Below, in pieces: positions 1-10,329 of a DNA stretch of 29,287 bases. The position numbers were made by a program, and so were the translations under genes. The notes below the pieces were generated by a model. The model saw nothing but the letters and a program-made list of their open reading frames with translations. It searched no databases and was not told the origin of the DNA. Source of the stretch: Chromera velia (lineage: Eukaryota; Sar; Chromeraceae); the NCBI GenBank assembly GCA_018398765.1, contig JAHBMJ010005712.1, forward strand, positions 80,402 to 109,688, read 5' to 3'. How positions within the stretch are numbered: the stretch's first letter is position 1; each line of letters starts with the position of its first letter.

Positions 1-176
1 GTGTCTGCGTTCCTGCCTGACTCTCAGAGGAGCGTGCAGTCACTCTCCATCGCAGATTTCCCCTGAAAAGATCTAGTTTTTCTCGTTTGGCTTGGTCCTT
101 TGTTCTTTGTTTCAAGAAAGAGTCCTGTCGAAAACTACTTTTCTTCTTTGTTTGAGAAGAGATACGACTCCAGGCG

Positions 177-404
177 CTCTTCTCGATACCCCTCCCGTTC
201 CCTCATCAGAACACTTTCACTGACGTACGCAAGGACATCAAAATTTGCGTACGTCAATGACTCCTCGTCTCGGTATCCCTCGCGTTTCCTCATCAAAATA
301 CTTTCACTGACGCACGCAGGGACACACCAAAATTTGCGTGCGTCAATGACTCCCCTTCTCGGTATCCCTCGCGTTCCTTCATCAGAATATTTTGACTACG
401 ACTG
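177..404. repeat. 87-89 bp tandem repeat, about 2.6 copies, with two hairpins
   Basis: Three consecutive units begin at about 177, 264 and 353; the shared word TCTCGRTA starts at 181, 268 and 357, giving periods of 87 and 89 bases. Units 1 and 2 each contain a long inverted repeat: arms 221-232 and 245-256 in unit 1, arms 308-319 and 334-345 in unit 2. The third unit decays before reaching its hairpin. The region has no coding character that survives the repeat, because the 89-base period shifts the frame, so it is probably intron or 5' untranslated sequence of the gene whose exon starts at 454. Confidence 0.8.
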
Positions 405-453
405 TTGCTCTTCTTTTCATTCTTTCAACCCCTTCCTCCCTGGATTCCTGCAG

Positions 454-1665
454 GACGTAAAACAGCTCCGGGTTTTGCCTGAGCCTGCAGACGATTCAGA
501 AGAGGAGGAGGAGGAGGAACAAACAGGGGGGGTGGGCCTGAGGCTTCCGTTGGGGGTGAGGAAAAGAGAGGAGGCAGGAGCGAGAGGGAGAGGAGAGGAC
601 ATCGACTCGGAGCCCCTGGAGGAGTGGGAAGTCGAAAGTCCTGCTGGGGGAGACGGCCCTCTAGATCCCTACAGACTCGCACAGAGGGTGGGTGGGGGGG
701 GTGTTTGGGGGTCTGCATGTATGTATCGATGTATGTATTTGTTCCTTCTTTCTTTCGTGATCAGCTGATGACTCTGACTGAGACCGTGTTCTTTCGTGCG
801 TACACCAACCATTCTGGTTGGAACGAAGAGAGGGATTGTGTGAGGACGAAAGAATCAACGACAAAGATGGAATCCATGGATTAGTTGACGCCAACTGCTC
901 CTTTCCTCCCTCCTGCAGGCCCCCATGACTCTCCTCTCAGGTGTCCCGAGACCCTCCCCTAGAGAACCCCTCCAACAGCAGCAGCACCAGCAGTCCTCCT
1001 CTTCCTCCTCAGTCAGCCTGCCTGCGCCTGTGTCTCCAGAGCGTCCACTGTCTCTCTCGGATCGTCAGGGGGACGTTGGATTGGAGGAAGAGGAAGAACA
1101 GGAGGAGGAACAAGAGTTTCATGACGCAGAGGAGGAAGGAGACGGGGAGGGTGTTCCTGAAGTTTTTTTGATCAGCTCTTCAGTGATTGAGGGGGAAGGG
1201 GACAGCTTTGTGAGGGGAAGAGATGCAAGGAGAAAACGGGTGGGTGATCAGTTCAGGGCTTTCGTTCAGAGAGTTTCTGATGAGACGTTCCGTCTCTTTG
1301 GGTCTGTCTCTGCCATCTGCCCTTCTTGCTGCGAGCCTGCCGTTTCGTCTTCCAATGAAGGCGATGCGCATGAACTTCTAGTAGAGGCCTCTGCGGCCTC
1401 GCAGTCGACTACAGTTGTGCCGAGAGGGGGGGACTCGGACTATGCACCGCAGAGATCACCCCGGAGGTCCCCTTATGGGTTTCCGGATGTGTCGGAGATG
1501 CCGACAACTGAAGATGAGACGACAGGGGTGACATTCGATCCCCCCAGGCAGCGTGTGTCTGCTGAACATGAAGAGTGGCGGAAGCAGCCTGATAGATCCG
1601 GTCGGGGACACAGGGGAAGCCTCGATGGGCTTTTCTTCAACTCTGCAGCGGCAGAACGGGATTGA
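454..1665 (+). CDS. Acidic low-complexity protein, 3' exons (partial gene)
   Basis: I do not recognise this protein. Two exons are supported: 454-687, preceded by a pyrimidine tract and CTGCAG, and 919-1665, preceded by CCTCCTGCAG and ending in TGA. The intron 688-918 begins GTGGGT, and both junctions are phase 0. The first exon encodes an acidic run of seven Glu and an Arg/Gly-rich stretch. The second has a Gln/Ser-rich segment, a long Glu-rich segment, then a better mixed C-terminal half with an RDARRKRVGDQFRAF-type basic stretch and a Cys pair (CPSCC). No signal peptide or membrane segment is visible. The N-terminal exons lie upstream of the window or within the first 450 bases, where I could not place them. 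The reading frame stays open over both exons, and the splice sites are good. The role is unknown; the composition suggests a disordered nuclear or regulatory protein, which is inference. Confidence 0.55.
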
Positions 1666-3560
1666 ACCCCAAAAGCCGTCGGAGTGATTCAATTCACGTA
1701 CAGGGGGATCAATCGATGCATGCCATATCCATGCAACAGTGAGCCAACTAGTGGTTCACTGTTTGCATTTTTTTGAAACAAGTTGGAAACGTACTGTATG
1801 GCGGGGGGATACTGATGGAACGGAAATCGACCGGTCTTCTTTGTGTGAGGATTTCAATCCATATTTTTTCGTTCTTTCCATGCTTCGGATCTCACGCATT
1901 CTGAGTTTTTTTTCGATGAAGGACTTCCACTTAGGCTTCAGACTTCGAGTCTCCAGTCTCTGTTCAGTAAGTTGACAGTAACTCTTTGCTTAGCTCTTTG
2001 CCGGACCCTGGAACGGACAATTGAACAGACTTGAATCCAGACTTGAATCATTTTCTATCATTTTCCGGCTCCCGACTGTCGGACATTCTCTCGGAAGCGA
2101 TTTCAACCAATTTAATTCAGATCATCGAATCAGATGACACGGTGATTGATACTTCAAATTGATGACACGATCTAGGACACGATGCAGTGACTGGCTAGCG
2201 GGTTAAGTAATTAAGATGACACGGTGATTGATCACATGGGATACGATGGCTAGCGGGTTCAGTCACCTTAATTAATCAATCATCAATTAATCTGATCTAC
2301 TAGTTAGTAGATGATCCACCTGGTGATGTACTTACATATACTTGCATAACTTGCATATATTTTTTAAGAGTATAATGTAATACATCAAAATTAAACAAAA
2401 TAACATTAAAGCTAACATTAAAGAGCCCTTAGGCTAGTTCTAATATATTAGAACATCAAATATTCTTCAGTATCTTCTTTAGCATAGACTAACCTACAAT
2501 GGTCCTGCATAACTGTTATTGTACATTGTGTGCCACCCTAGAGCATCCTATACAGATTTTACGGTGGCTATGACATATCCCATCTCGGCAGCTAGCTCGG
2601 CAGTGTGGAGGCCACGGCAACTATTCGATCCGCAGTATCTCAATGAATATAATTTCTGATCCAGCAGAGCGTTCTTTGTCACTGTTTTGTCCAGGTAATT
2701 GATGGAATCAGACCTAGCTTCTCGATTGATATACTTACGTGACCACGATCCATAGATTCTTTATACTAAGTTTAGAGGCTCAAGAGTGTCTAGCTGGTAC
2801 ATAACAGTTATATTATGGAAGTTTGGATGACAAAACAGGGCGCTCTATATTGGTATAGTATGAGGAACTCCCTGGCGGTGGCTAACTTCCGATCGGCGGG
2901 CTGGGCAGATTTCAGTGGGTTGAAGGCCTACAAGAACAACGTTTGGTGCCGAAGATGCCCGGTGGAGGATTTTAAACCAATTTTCGGTCGATGCTAAAGG
3001 CGCTTGAGAGGGGATTTCGGTGGGCATTGATAGCCCACCGGGATCTACCGAGTATATTTCGGTGCTTTTGATTGGAGCTCTGATAAAAAAATAAGTAACG
3101 TCAGGGATGTAGGTATGAGTTGCGCACATTGCGAGTCCGGTATGATGTATTATATATGCATGTCTGACGTATGTCATTCCATGCATATCTGTCGATCTGT
3201 CTAGCAGTCGTTGCACGCGTAATGTAGCGTCATGGAAGTCAATCGATCAGATAGCAACATAGCATTGCTCAATAGGAAATAGTATCAACGCACCACAGAC
3301 TTCTTATATATTATGAGCCCCGTTATGATACTTAGCCACTGCTATCCTTAGCTAGGAGTCTGCTCTAGTCTGCTCCCTTTGTAAAATACAAATAACGACG
3401 AAGCTCACCGAGATGCAAATAGATGCAAGCCCAAAAACTTATGGCAGTTCACTGTGACGTTTTAGAAACGCTCAAAACTAGAGAATGTTTTGGTGTATGA
3501 GAGACTACTTTAAAGCTGCACAGTTATTCTGAGTCAGAGCCGTCTTCTAAGTATATAGGC
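1666..3560. other. AT-rich intergenic region, no gene seen
   Basis: No convincing exon was found. From about 2000 the sequence turns AT-rich and loses the microsatellite character of its neighbours. It holds a repeated 18-mer starting GATGACACGG at 2133-2150 and 2215-2232, a repeated GGCTAGCGGGTT at 2193-2204 and 2248-2259, and a perfect 18-bp palindrome at 2437-2454 (GTTCTAATA and its complement). The short ORF at 2815-2997 has no family resemblance. Old transposon debris is possible but unproven. Confidence 0.5.
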
Positions 3561-3567
3561 CATCGTG

Positions 3568-3665
3568 GGCCCCCGGCGCACATGCATGCAGGCGTGCACT
3601 TTTCAGGCATGCATCCCGGCCGTCGCATGCCGCGGCCGCGAGGCATGCCGGGGCGCCTGCGCGGC
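3568..3665. promoter_or_regulatory. GC-rich palindrome cluster upstream of the PHD-like gene
   Basis: In about 100 bases there are four GCATGC palindromes (3585-3590 within TGCATGCA, 3607-3612, 3625-3630, 3643-3648), a GCGGCCGC palindrome at 3632-3639, and an inverted repeat GCATGCC (3625-3631) with GGCATGC (3642-3648). It follows AT-rich DNA abruptly and lies about 250-350 bases before the inferred start codon at 3915 or 3936, so it is placed like a promoter. CACATGCATGCA and CCGCGGCC recur in the divergent promoter at 17028-17062. Regulatory function is inferred from position and motif sharing. Confidence 0.45.
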
Positions 3666-3914
3666 GTGAGCTAGCTAGTCAAGACATGTGAAGACTCCGA
3701 TCAGCACAATAATCCGTAGGTGAAGGAGACAGAACAGGGAGCTGGAGAGATGGAAGACGACGCATTTGAGCGGGAGACACGCGCGCAAGCTGTCGAGCCT
3801 TTTGCAGGGAAGCTATTGGGGAGAGATCAATTGCACTGACCTTCGCCCTGGCAAGATCAAAGGGGCGAATAGCCTAAGCGTCTCCTCTGAACGTCTCCAC
3901 GCAACAGTGTATGA

Positions 3915-6090
3915 ATGTATCTTGAAAGAAGGGAAATGGCAGGTGGAGGAGAGCCCTTTCCCCCATTCGTCCTGTGTGACGCTGAGCCTTTGACCGGTGA
4001 GGCAGTCAAGGCAATTTTTAAGCGGCAGACTCAGCAGGAACGCGACGAGATCCTCGCGAAGCTTCACGCAGTGGACGTAAGTTCGAGTAGTTCAGTTGGA
4101 GCGCAGGTTTGTGCATACATAGACGGGTGGGGAAGCGGGCATACGTGGAGCCGTGTTGTCTCCTTTCGTCCGTTTTTGTCTGTGTGGGAGAGAACGAGAA
4201 TGTATCTGTGTTTGTGTCTCGTTGCCTCTGCTTCCATTACACGGATGCGCATGCACTTTCACTGTGGTGCTCTCATCGTTTCTCCGTATGCTGCTTTCTT
4301 CTGTGCAGATCAAGAGCTTGGGGGACCTTGCCGTCTGCATTCCGGCGACGTTCCTTCAGTACAAGGCCCTGGATATTTCCACCTCGCTGCTCCACTTCGT
4401 GGCCCTCACGAATTGGAAGGACGCCTTCGCGGAGCAACAGCTCGGGCAACCTGTCGGACTCTCCGTCTCCGCCTCTGCTGGTGGCCCCAGTGGTGGGGCG
4501 CAGGCGGTCCCGTCCCCCGTGCCAGGGTCGTCCCCCTTGCCAAGGCCAGGGTGGGGTTTGGGGGGGGGCGGTAGGGACAGAGACAGAGGGAGAGAAGGCC
4601 TGGGTGACGAGTGGGCCGGCCGTCCCTTCAGAAAGAGACTGAGGGGAGACGGCCAAGAGACGCTCGAGGAAGACCCCATGATGGATGGGGTGGGTGGGCT
4701 AGGAGACGAAGACGGGTGGATGAGGGGGAACGGCCCGGGGGACGAGTGGATGAGGCGCCCTCCCCATCCGTCTCCGCCCCCGCCGTCTCCCCCCCCGGGT
4801 GGAGACGGATGGATGAGAGGAGACAGAGACGGCTGTCTGAGGGGAGACGGGAACGGGTGGGGGGGGATCAACGGCTATAGAGACGGATGGATGAGGGGTG
4901 ATGGAGAGGGCTGGATAGGAAGGGATGGAGACGGAATGGGTGGGGTGGAGAGAGACGGATGGATGAGTGGGGACAGAGACGGAATGGAGGGAGGAGACGG
5001 CGTCTCCGTCTCCGAGATGAAGAAGGGGGCGGAGGTGGAGATGCCGCTCCACCCTGCAGCTCGCCACTCTCCGATGCCTCTCACCACCCTTCCACGCCTC
5101 GGTGGCCTCCCCCCCCTCTCGCTCACAGGGGGGGGTTCAGCACCAAGTCCTCCGAAGAACGAAGAAGCGTTCCCGGACCATCCCCCCCTGCCCCCCCTAG
5201 TGCCCCCGGTCCCTATTCCTCTTTCCATAGTGATGGCCTCCCAAGCGACTGTTCCAGCCGGGAGAAGAGACGCGAGATCCTTTGGTTTCGTGCCCCCTCC
5301 CATTAAGCAAATGTACTCCCCACAGGAACTCGAACGGATCGTGTGTGTGTGGTGTGGAGATCACAGGGACTCCCCTGACAACCGCATTTTTCTTTGTGAG
5401 AACTACAACGAGTGTCAGAGGGCAGTGCACGAGAGGGGGTGTCTCGATAAGCTCAACCAGAGAGGTGCGATGCAGTTGCGCCCTCTCCCCCGTGCCCCCA
5501 CAGACCGAAAAGCCAAGAAGAACAAAGGCAAAGTGAAGGCCCAACCGTGGTACTGCAACGCGTACTGCGACACCCGTGTGTGCTTCGCTCGTCAGCGAGC
5601 GGAGTTGAAGAGTCAAGAGGATAAGATCCTAGGTCAGAAGGAAATGAGAAGGTTGAAAAAGCAGACGGCCCTTCCGAATCATACCGAAGCTCTGAACAAC
5701 CTCTCATGGATCTGCAGCAAGGAGAAGCAGGGAAACCACTCCTGCGTCTCCTTCGATGCCTCCAAAGGCACTGAGATCCACATCTTGGCATCAAAGTGGG
5801 CCCAGAGATCGATCTCGAAGACCTTTGTGACTTACTCACTACCCGAATTGGGCCAGGTCTGCAGAGAGGTCATTGCGTATGTGCGTGGGAGGGTGGGGAG
5901 AGAGGACAAAAACGGAAGTGCAGAGCTGCAGGGAGAGGGGGCACATGGCCAACTGCAGCCTGCTCAGGGTGGCGGTTGTGAGTCCGCATCCTCTTCCTCC
6001 TCTTCTTCCTCTGCTTCTTCCTCGAGATCGGCTGCTCCCTTCTCTCCTGAGGGGGTGAAAGACGAGGAAGTCAAGAGAGAGGAGATGTAG
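3915..6090 (+). CDS. PHD-like zinc-finger protein with WMRGD repeats
   Basis: The protein is about 647 residues from two exons, 3915-4076 and 4309-6090. The intron is GTAAGT...TGTGCAG, phase 0. An in-frame ATG at 3936 is an equally good start; a stop codon directly precedes 3915. Residues 1-130 form a mixed, probably folded region that spans the splice junction (KLHAVD then IKSLGDLAV). Residues about 135-290 are Pro/Gly-rich with degenerate repeats of DGWMRGD. Residues about 395-480 carry ordered Cys/His: CVWC, CENYNEC, HERGC, then WYCNAYC and a further Cys. The spacing resembles a C4HC3 PHD finger with an enlarged last loop containing a Lys-rich insert. The C-terminus is a Ser/Glu/Lys-rich tail. 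PHD fingers usually read histone H3 tails, so a chromatin role is likely but inferred. Partner residues are not conserved enough to name a subfamily. A later splice within the C-terminal tail (possible donor near 5880) cannot be excluded. Confidence 0.65.
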
Positions 6091-6470
6091 GAGAGGGGAA
6101 ACAAGGTTCTCTGTTCACGCAGGATAGAGGAGAGGAAAGGAAAGAAGAGGGAGAGCTTCGTTGCACCTGTAGATTGCTTGCACGAAAGGAAGGAAACCTG
6201 TCTCTTGCCTCCTCGCCCTCGATTTGGTTCTTTCAGCAAAGTCTGCTTGAAGAAATTCCCCCCTCTCTGAGCCGATGAGTCTCTCTCTGTCTGTTCAAAG
6301 AAAAGAAAGAACTTGGGGAGAATGAAACGGGAAACTTCAAGCTGGGAAAAGAGGAGCGAGTTGCATGGGTGGAGGCGCGTTCCCTTTTTTTGTAATTTAA
6401 TTGCAGGGGGAGCTCTAAGCTAGGGCTCCTTCCCCTTGATTTCAAGTCTGTACGTGTACGTTCTTCTTTC

Positions 6471-6617
6471 TTTGGGTACATGGATGTTTTTGTGTGTCTC
6501 CTTTTCTTCGTCATGCTTCTTTGGGTACATGGATGTTTTTGCGTGTCTCCTTTTCTTCGTCATGCTTCTTTGGGTGCCTGGATGTTTTTGCGTGTCTCCT
6601 TTTCTTCATGGTGCACG
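6471..6617. repeat. 49-bp tandem repeat, three copies
   Basis: Units start at 6471, 6520 and 6569 with TTTGGGTACATGGATG (TTTGGGTGCCTGGATG in the third) and continue through a pyrimidine-rich second half. The period is exactly 49, which is not a multiple of three, so the short ORFs read through it are not coding. It lies about 380 bases past the PHD-like gene, in 3' flanking DNA. Recent slippage or unequal exchange is implied by the near identity of copies 1 and 2. Confidence 0.9.
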
Positions 6618-6739
6618 GTGAAACAATGCAAGCATCTTTGCGTGTGCGCGTCTGCGTGTACGAGACAATGGCCATGAACCTTTTGTGAGTGTTGACTTCA
6701 CTTCTTTCTTTCTCCAAGACGGGACACGGAGAGCGAGGT

Positions 6740-6740
<1 letters not shown>

Positions 6741-6773
<33 letters not shown>

Positions 6774-6860
6774 CCCAGACAAACACGTACGCACACGCAC
6801 AGAGAGGGAGAGAGAGGGGGGNTCTCCCTCTCTGTGCGTGTGCGTACGTGTTTGTCTGGG

Positions 6861-6893
<33 letters not shown>
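6741..6893. repeat. Perfect 71-bp inverted repeat around the only N
   Basis: Arms 6741-6811 and 6823-6893 are exact reverse complements, with an 11-base spacer (6812-6822) that ends in the single N at 6822. Each arm holds a (CT)n or (GA)n tract of about 30 bases, then the unique sequence GCACCCAGACAAACACGTAC (6771-6790) and a (GA)-rich end. The unique part shows that this is not only a microsatellite coincidence. It is either a true cruciform-forming palindrome or a fold-back artefact of library or assembly, marked by the N. Confidence 0.9.
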
Positions 6894-6897
<4 letters not shown>

Positions 6898-8400
6898 CAG
6901 AGGAAACATAAGGAACCTTCAGTTGACCTTCTCCTGGTAGAAGCAGAGAAGTGCTTGCCTTCTCTCTCATTCTTGGGAGGCTTTGCCAAACCCTGTCCTG
7001 CCTGCTTTGCCTCGACGTTTTGCGTTTTCCTTTTTCATTTGATTTCTCACAACTGTCACAGTAGGTGAATCCGATCTGAAGCGAGATGGCAGAGAGTCGC
7101 ACGCAAAGTGTGTCTTTTTGTTCTCTATCGATTCAGTCTTTGGTGCTCCTCTTTCTCTTTCGTGTCGCATGTTCGTACTGTCTCTGTGATTTATCTTTTT
7201 CCTCCCCTCTTTCTGTCATGTCTGTTTGTCTGAATATAACACATGTATGTAGGAAGAGAAGGAAAAAGAAGGGAACATGTAGTCTGTCCGACTGTCCGGC
7301 GAGGACCAAAGATGAATCGCCGGCAGATACCGAGACCGCTTTTGAATACAAGACGCAGGAAAGGTGGAGGACTTCCCGACACGGGACTTCCCTGAATGAG
7401 TGAGTGGAAAGGCGGGAAGAGAGAAGAAGCATGTGGTGGGTTTGTATGTCTCTCTGCCTGTCAGTCTGGCCGTTCGTTCCGTAGTGAGTGATGATGGAAG
7501 AAGTCGCTCAAAAAGAAAAGAAGAACAGGGGAGTCTGTGTGTGTGTGTGCATCCGTCCACATATCTTTGTGTTTTGATTTTTTTATTTTCGTTCATTCTT
7601 TCGCCCTTCCTTCCTTCCTTCCTTCCTTCTTTCTTGCCTTTCTTTCTTTCTCTCTTTCTTTCGTCCTTTCTTTCTTCCTTCCTTCTTTTTTTCCTTCCTT
7701 TCCTCCTTCCCTCCCTCCTTCCTTCCTTCGTCCTTTTCTTCCCTCGTTCTTTCGTTCTCATTATCTGTCTTTCATTGATGTGCATCCAAAGGATTTTTCC
7801 TATCTCTGCCTCTATCTGTTCTGTCTCTCTTGGCTCGACAAGTCGTCTTTGATGATTCGTGCATCATGTCATTGATTGATGTCTCGATCCGCATCTGTCC
7901 TCAATTCCTTCCGCTGAATCAGATTTTGGCCCCCTCCTTTCTGGGAAGGGGGGCGGAGGGAGAGAGGGATGCAGGGAGGGGCATGAATCGTTTTCTTTCA
8001 GTCAGTACGTCTCTACTTGTCTCAGTCATCTCTCTCTATCTCTCAAGTTCGATGGAGTCTTCTCTGTCCCCCGTTCAATTTTTTCCCTTTCCAGCCGCAC
8101 GCGCGGCTGGCTGGTTTGAGCCTGAATTCCGTTGATCGTCGGAAGATTGCATGGGGGAAATGAACGATCGATTAGCCCATCCATGCATTGACGTATGCAG
8201 GCTCCACACACGTAGTAAACGATCGGGGAGTTTTCTCCCTGGGCCAAAGTCGCCTGCCTGTAATGCAGCTCTAGTCAGCTGGACTGCATGCACGCATGAT
8301 TTTGCAGTTCGCCTTTTCGATACTTGAATGGGCACAGACTCAATGATGTAGTCGTTCCAACTGAAACGGGACAACAGACTGGGGAGATTTCCTAAGAGAA
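6894..8400. other. Noncoding, pyrimidine-rich intergenic DNA
   Basis: No exon can be defended here. Plus-strand bases about 7590-7760 are almost entirely T and C, in (TTCC)n and (TTTC)n blocks, which creates long spurious Lys/Arg- or Phe/Leu-rich ORFs on the two strands. A short perfect hairpin lies at 8091-8110 (CCAGCCGC, loop ACGC, GCGGCTGG). A TGCATGCA palindrome lies at 8285-8292. The stretch 7275-7400 is less repetitive and could hold a small exon, but no frame stands out. Confidence 0.5.
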
Positions 8401-8416
8401 AGCGTAATGACGACGT

Positions 8417-8640
8417 TCATCGGGATACAGTGACACACCGTATTTCCGTACGTATCGCGTGCCCTCTGATGTGCTTCTCAATGGCGGGGTACGTTTGGAT
8501 CAGCCTGTGCAACTTGATTGGCGTCCCGCGATGGCTTTTATACTCATGGTACTCAAAAAAGATTTTCCAGCGGTCACTGAGCGGTGTGATCCTCAACCAC
8601 GAAAACATAAAGTGTGACGCATCATGTAACGCATGTGGCT
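8417..8640 (-). other. Non-repetitive minus-strand ORF, possible TE or gene relic
   Basis: A minus-strand frame stays open from just inside a TAG near 8641 down to the stop at 8417; the first ATG is at 8608. It encodes about 63-74 residues of balanced composition (for example RGTPIKLHRLIQTYPAIEKH), unlike the simple-sequence ORFs around it. It has no family I recognise and no clear splice sites. It sits between microsatellite-rich and AT-rich DNA. A fragment of a transposon protein or a short unrecognised gene are both possible. Confidence 0.2.
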
Positions 8641-9375
8641 CTATCTAGCCACAGATCAATTGATTCGGATTGAAAGATCGACGTCTGCAAAATTAGACTG
8701 CAATGTCATAACTTTTCTTGCATCCATACACTGGCATGTGTTTCAACTTTCAAGTTCAAACGTTCTACGCAGTGTTTGTAATTAAATGTTCAGGCTTTTA
8801 GTACGGCAGTCATGGTGTGAAACACTAAGTGAATGTTTGTAAACATCAGTTTTAGGATTGGTTTAGAAACTAGGCTCCTATTGCTTCAAATTTATTCCTG
8901 CGCATGCTTAGGCGTATACCATCATGATCATGTATTTTCCATCGTGATATATAATAAAGTAATATTAATTATATTGTCTGCTAGATTGTTTGACATATTC
9001 AATCTAATATTAATTGCTTGCTTGCTTGAATGATTGATTCGCCGCTAGGCATGGCACTATAGGCTTAGCGCTAAGCCTTCCTGCTATGTTTATTTGTTGC
9101 CAGAGCTACACATTTCCAGTGCGTGTATGCATGAAATCTATATATGGAATATTACTTATTTTTGAATGATTTTTCACTGAAATTTTCAGTAAGTGCAATG
9201 AGTTGAAACCTCGATTAAAACAGACCTAGCTGTTGAGGATGCTTTGTTTTAATTACCCGTGCTAAAGCCGGTGAACTGAAAAAACAATTTTATTTAACTT
9301 TGATGACTGGCAGAATTTTATAAATACAGAAAGAACTATACCATAACTATACATGTAATCATATTTTTGATAATT
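8641..9375. other. AT-rich intergenic DNA
   Basis: The sequence is AT-rich and free of microsatellites, with no exon-like stretch on either strand. It resembles the AT-rich blocks at 2000-3560 and 18905-19340. It ends at the putative MITE. Confidence 0.5.
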
Positions 9376-9716
9376 ACACTATATGGTTAGGAGTAACTAC
9401 CGGGGGTTTTGGGGGTAGCTTTGTTTACCATAAATTTGGTAATTTTGGTAATAATTTAATAAGTTTAATCACTTAAATTAACTGTATACTAGATCTTAAA
9501 ATGGTTGTTGAATCTGAACTTGTTCATCCATTTAAAACGTGTTTTAAATTGTTTTTCATTCATTTTTTAACAGTTTTTAACCCATGATTATACTAAAAAT
9601 ACCTTACTACCGCTACCACGGTAACCCAACCTAAAAGTACTACCGTAACCACGATTCTGGTTACCGTGCGGCCGAGTTACCATCCTAAATTGGTTACTCC
9701 TAACCGTATAGTATAT
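9376..9716. mobile_element. MITE-like element with about 21-bp terminal inverted repeats
   Basis: The left end 9378-9398 reads ACTATATGGTTAGGAGTAAC plus one base. The right end 9692-9712 is its reverse complement apart from a T/C change within ACTATAYGG and the last base. The octamer TGATAATT lies just outside both ends (9368-9375 and 9717-9724), as an 8-bp target duplication would. The interior of about 300 bp is AT-rich and has no ORF. An 8-bp duplication with short inverted ends fits a non-autonomous hAT-type element, but the two ends differ by a 2-base offset next to the octamers, so the exact boundaries and the superfamily are uncertain. Subterminal GGTAA/TTACC words recur inside, as in many MITEs. 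Confidence 0.55.
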
Positions 9717-9966
9717 TGATAATTTTAATGAAACACTCGCTTAGTCGACGCTTACATATACCTTAAATTAGTCCTTAATTATTGCTTATACAGCAGAGCT
9801 TATCGTATGTGGATTACCCGAGATCTTACCCCTGTATTTTTTTTATTTTAGATCAGCTAGACATATGCTGGTGAACAAATCGGTTTCTCGTTTATTTTAC
9901 TATAAAAGGGGTCTCATTTGTCATGGTCGAGTACATCGCATGAAGTCGATCGACAGCCTGTCAGTG

Positions 9967-10327
9967 TCAGGTTGAGACAAGATACTTTGCATGCCTCACT
10001 GCCATTTGTGCATGCCGAAGGACTGATGCATCTCCTCCTTTATGACCAACCTGTTCCCCTTTCATCATCTTGATTGCTCCTCCAATAACAGTAATTGAGT
10101 TGCAAAGGGCGCCAGACTGGTGAAGCCTGTTGTCTGCCACCCTCAACTGTTTTCTTTTCTTCTTGAAATCCTTCAACCCATCCAATGATCTTCAAACTTC
10201 CCTCGACCTCTCCCGAGCCTGTAAAAGAGGGACTACCAAGGAGTGGGGGAGCACTACTACCAGAGGGAGGAAACGTGCGGACGGAAAAAGAAGACCGCAT
10301 GCTCTCCTGATTCTGCATCATGTTCAA
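9967..10327 (-). other. Uncertain minus-strand coding region
   Basis: Two overlapping minus-strand frames, 10327 to 10040 and 10185 to 9967, have balanced composition unlike the repeat-driven ORFs nearby. The first contains GSLKIIGWVEGFQEEKK and the second KGGDASVLRHAQMAVRHAKY. They would need an intron or a frameshift to be one protein, and I see no decisive splice pair. I recognise no family. The region follows the 3' end of the HugZ-like gene on the same strand, about 1.1 kb beyond its stop. It could be a small gene, a relic or chance. Confidence 0.2.
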
Positions 10328-10329
10328 TC

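Noticed and set aside
100-453. Upstream part of the long plus-strand frame over the tandem repeat
   Set aside because: It begins at TTG, crosses an 89-base repeat step that changes frame, and runs through a pyrimidine tract ending in CAG. Only the part after 453 behaves like an exon.
4356-5303. Long Pro/Ser-rich minus-strand frames opposite the PHD-like gene
   Set aside because: They mirror the GGATGG and GACGG repeats of the plus-strand gene and have no independent splice or start signals.
6511-7068. Leu/Ser- and Arg/Glu-rich frames around the palindrome
   Set aside because: They are translations of (CT)n and (GA)n tracts and the inverted repeat.
7216-7852. Lys/Arg-rich minus-strand and Phe/Leu/Pro-rich plus-strand frames
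   Set aside because: A pyrimidine-only strand avoids stop codons by composition; no coding signal remains.
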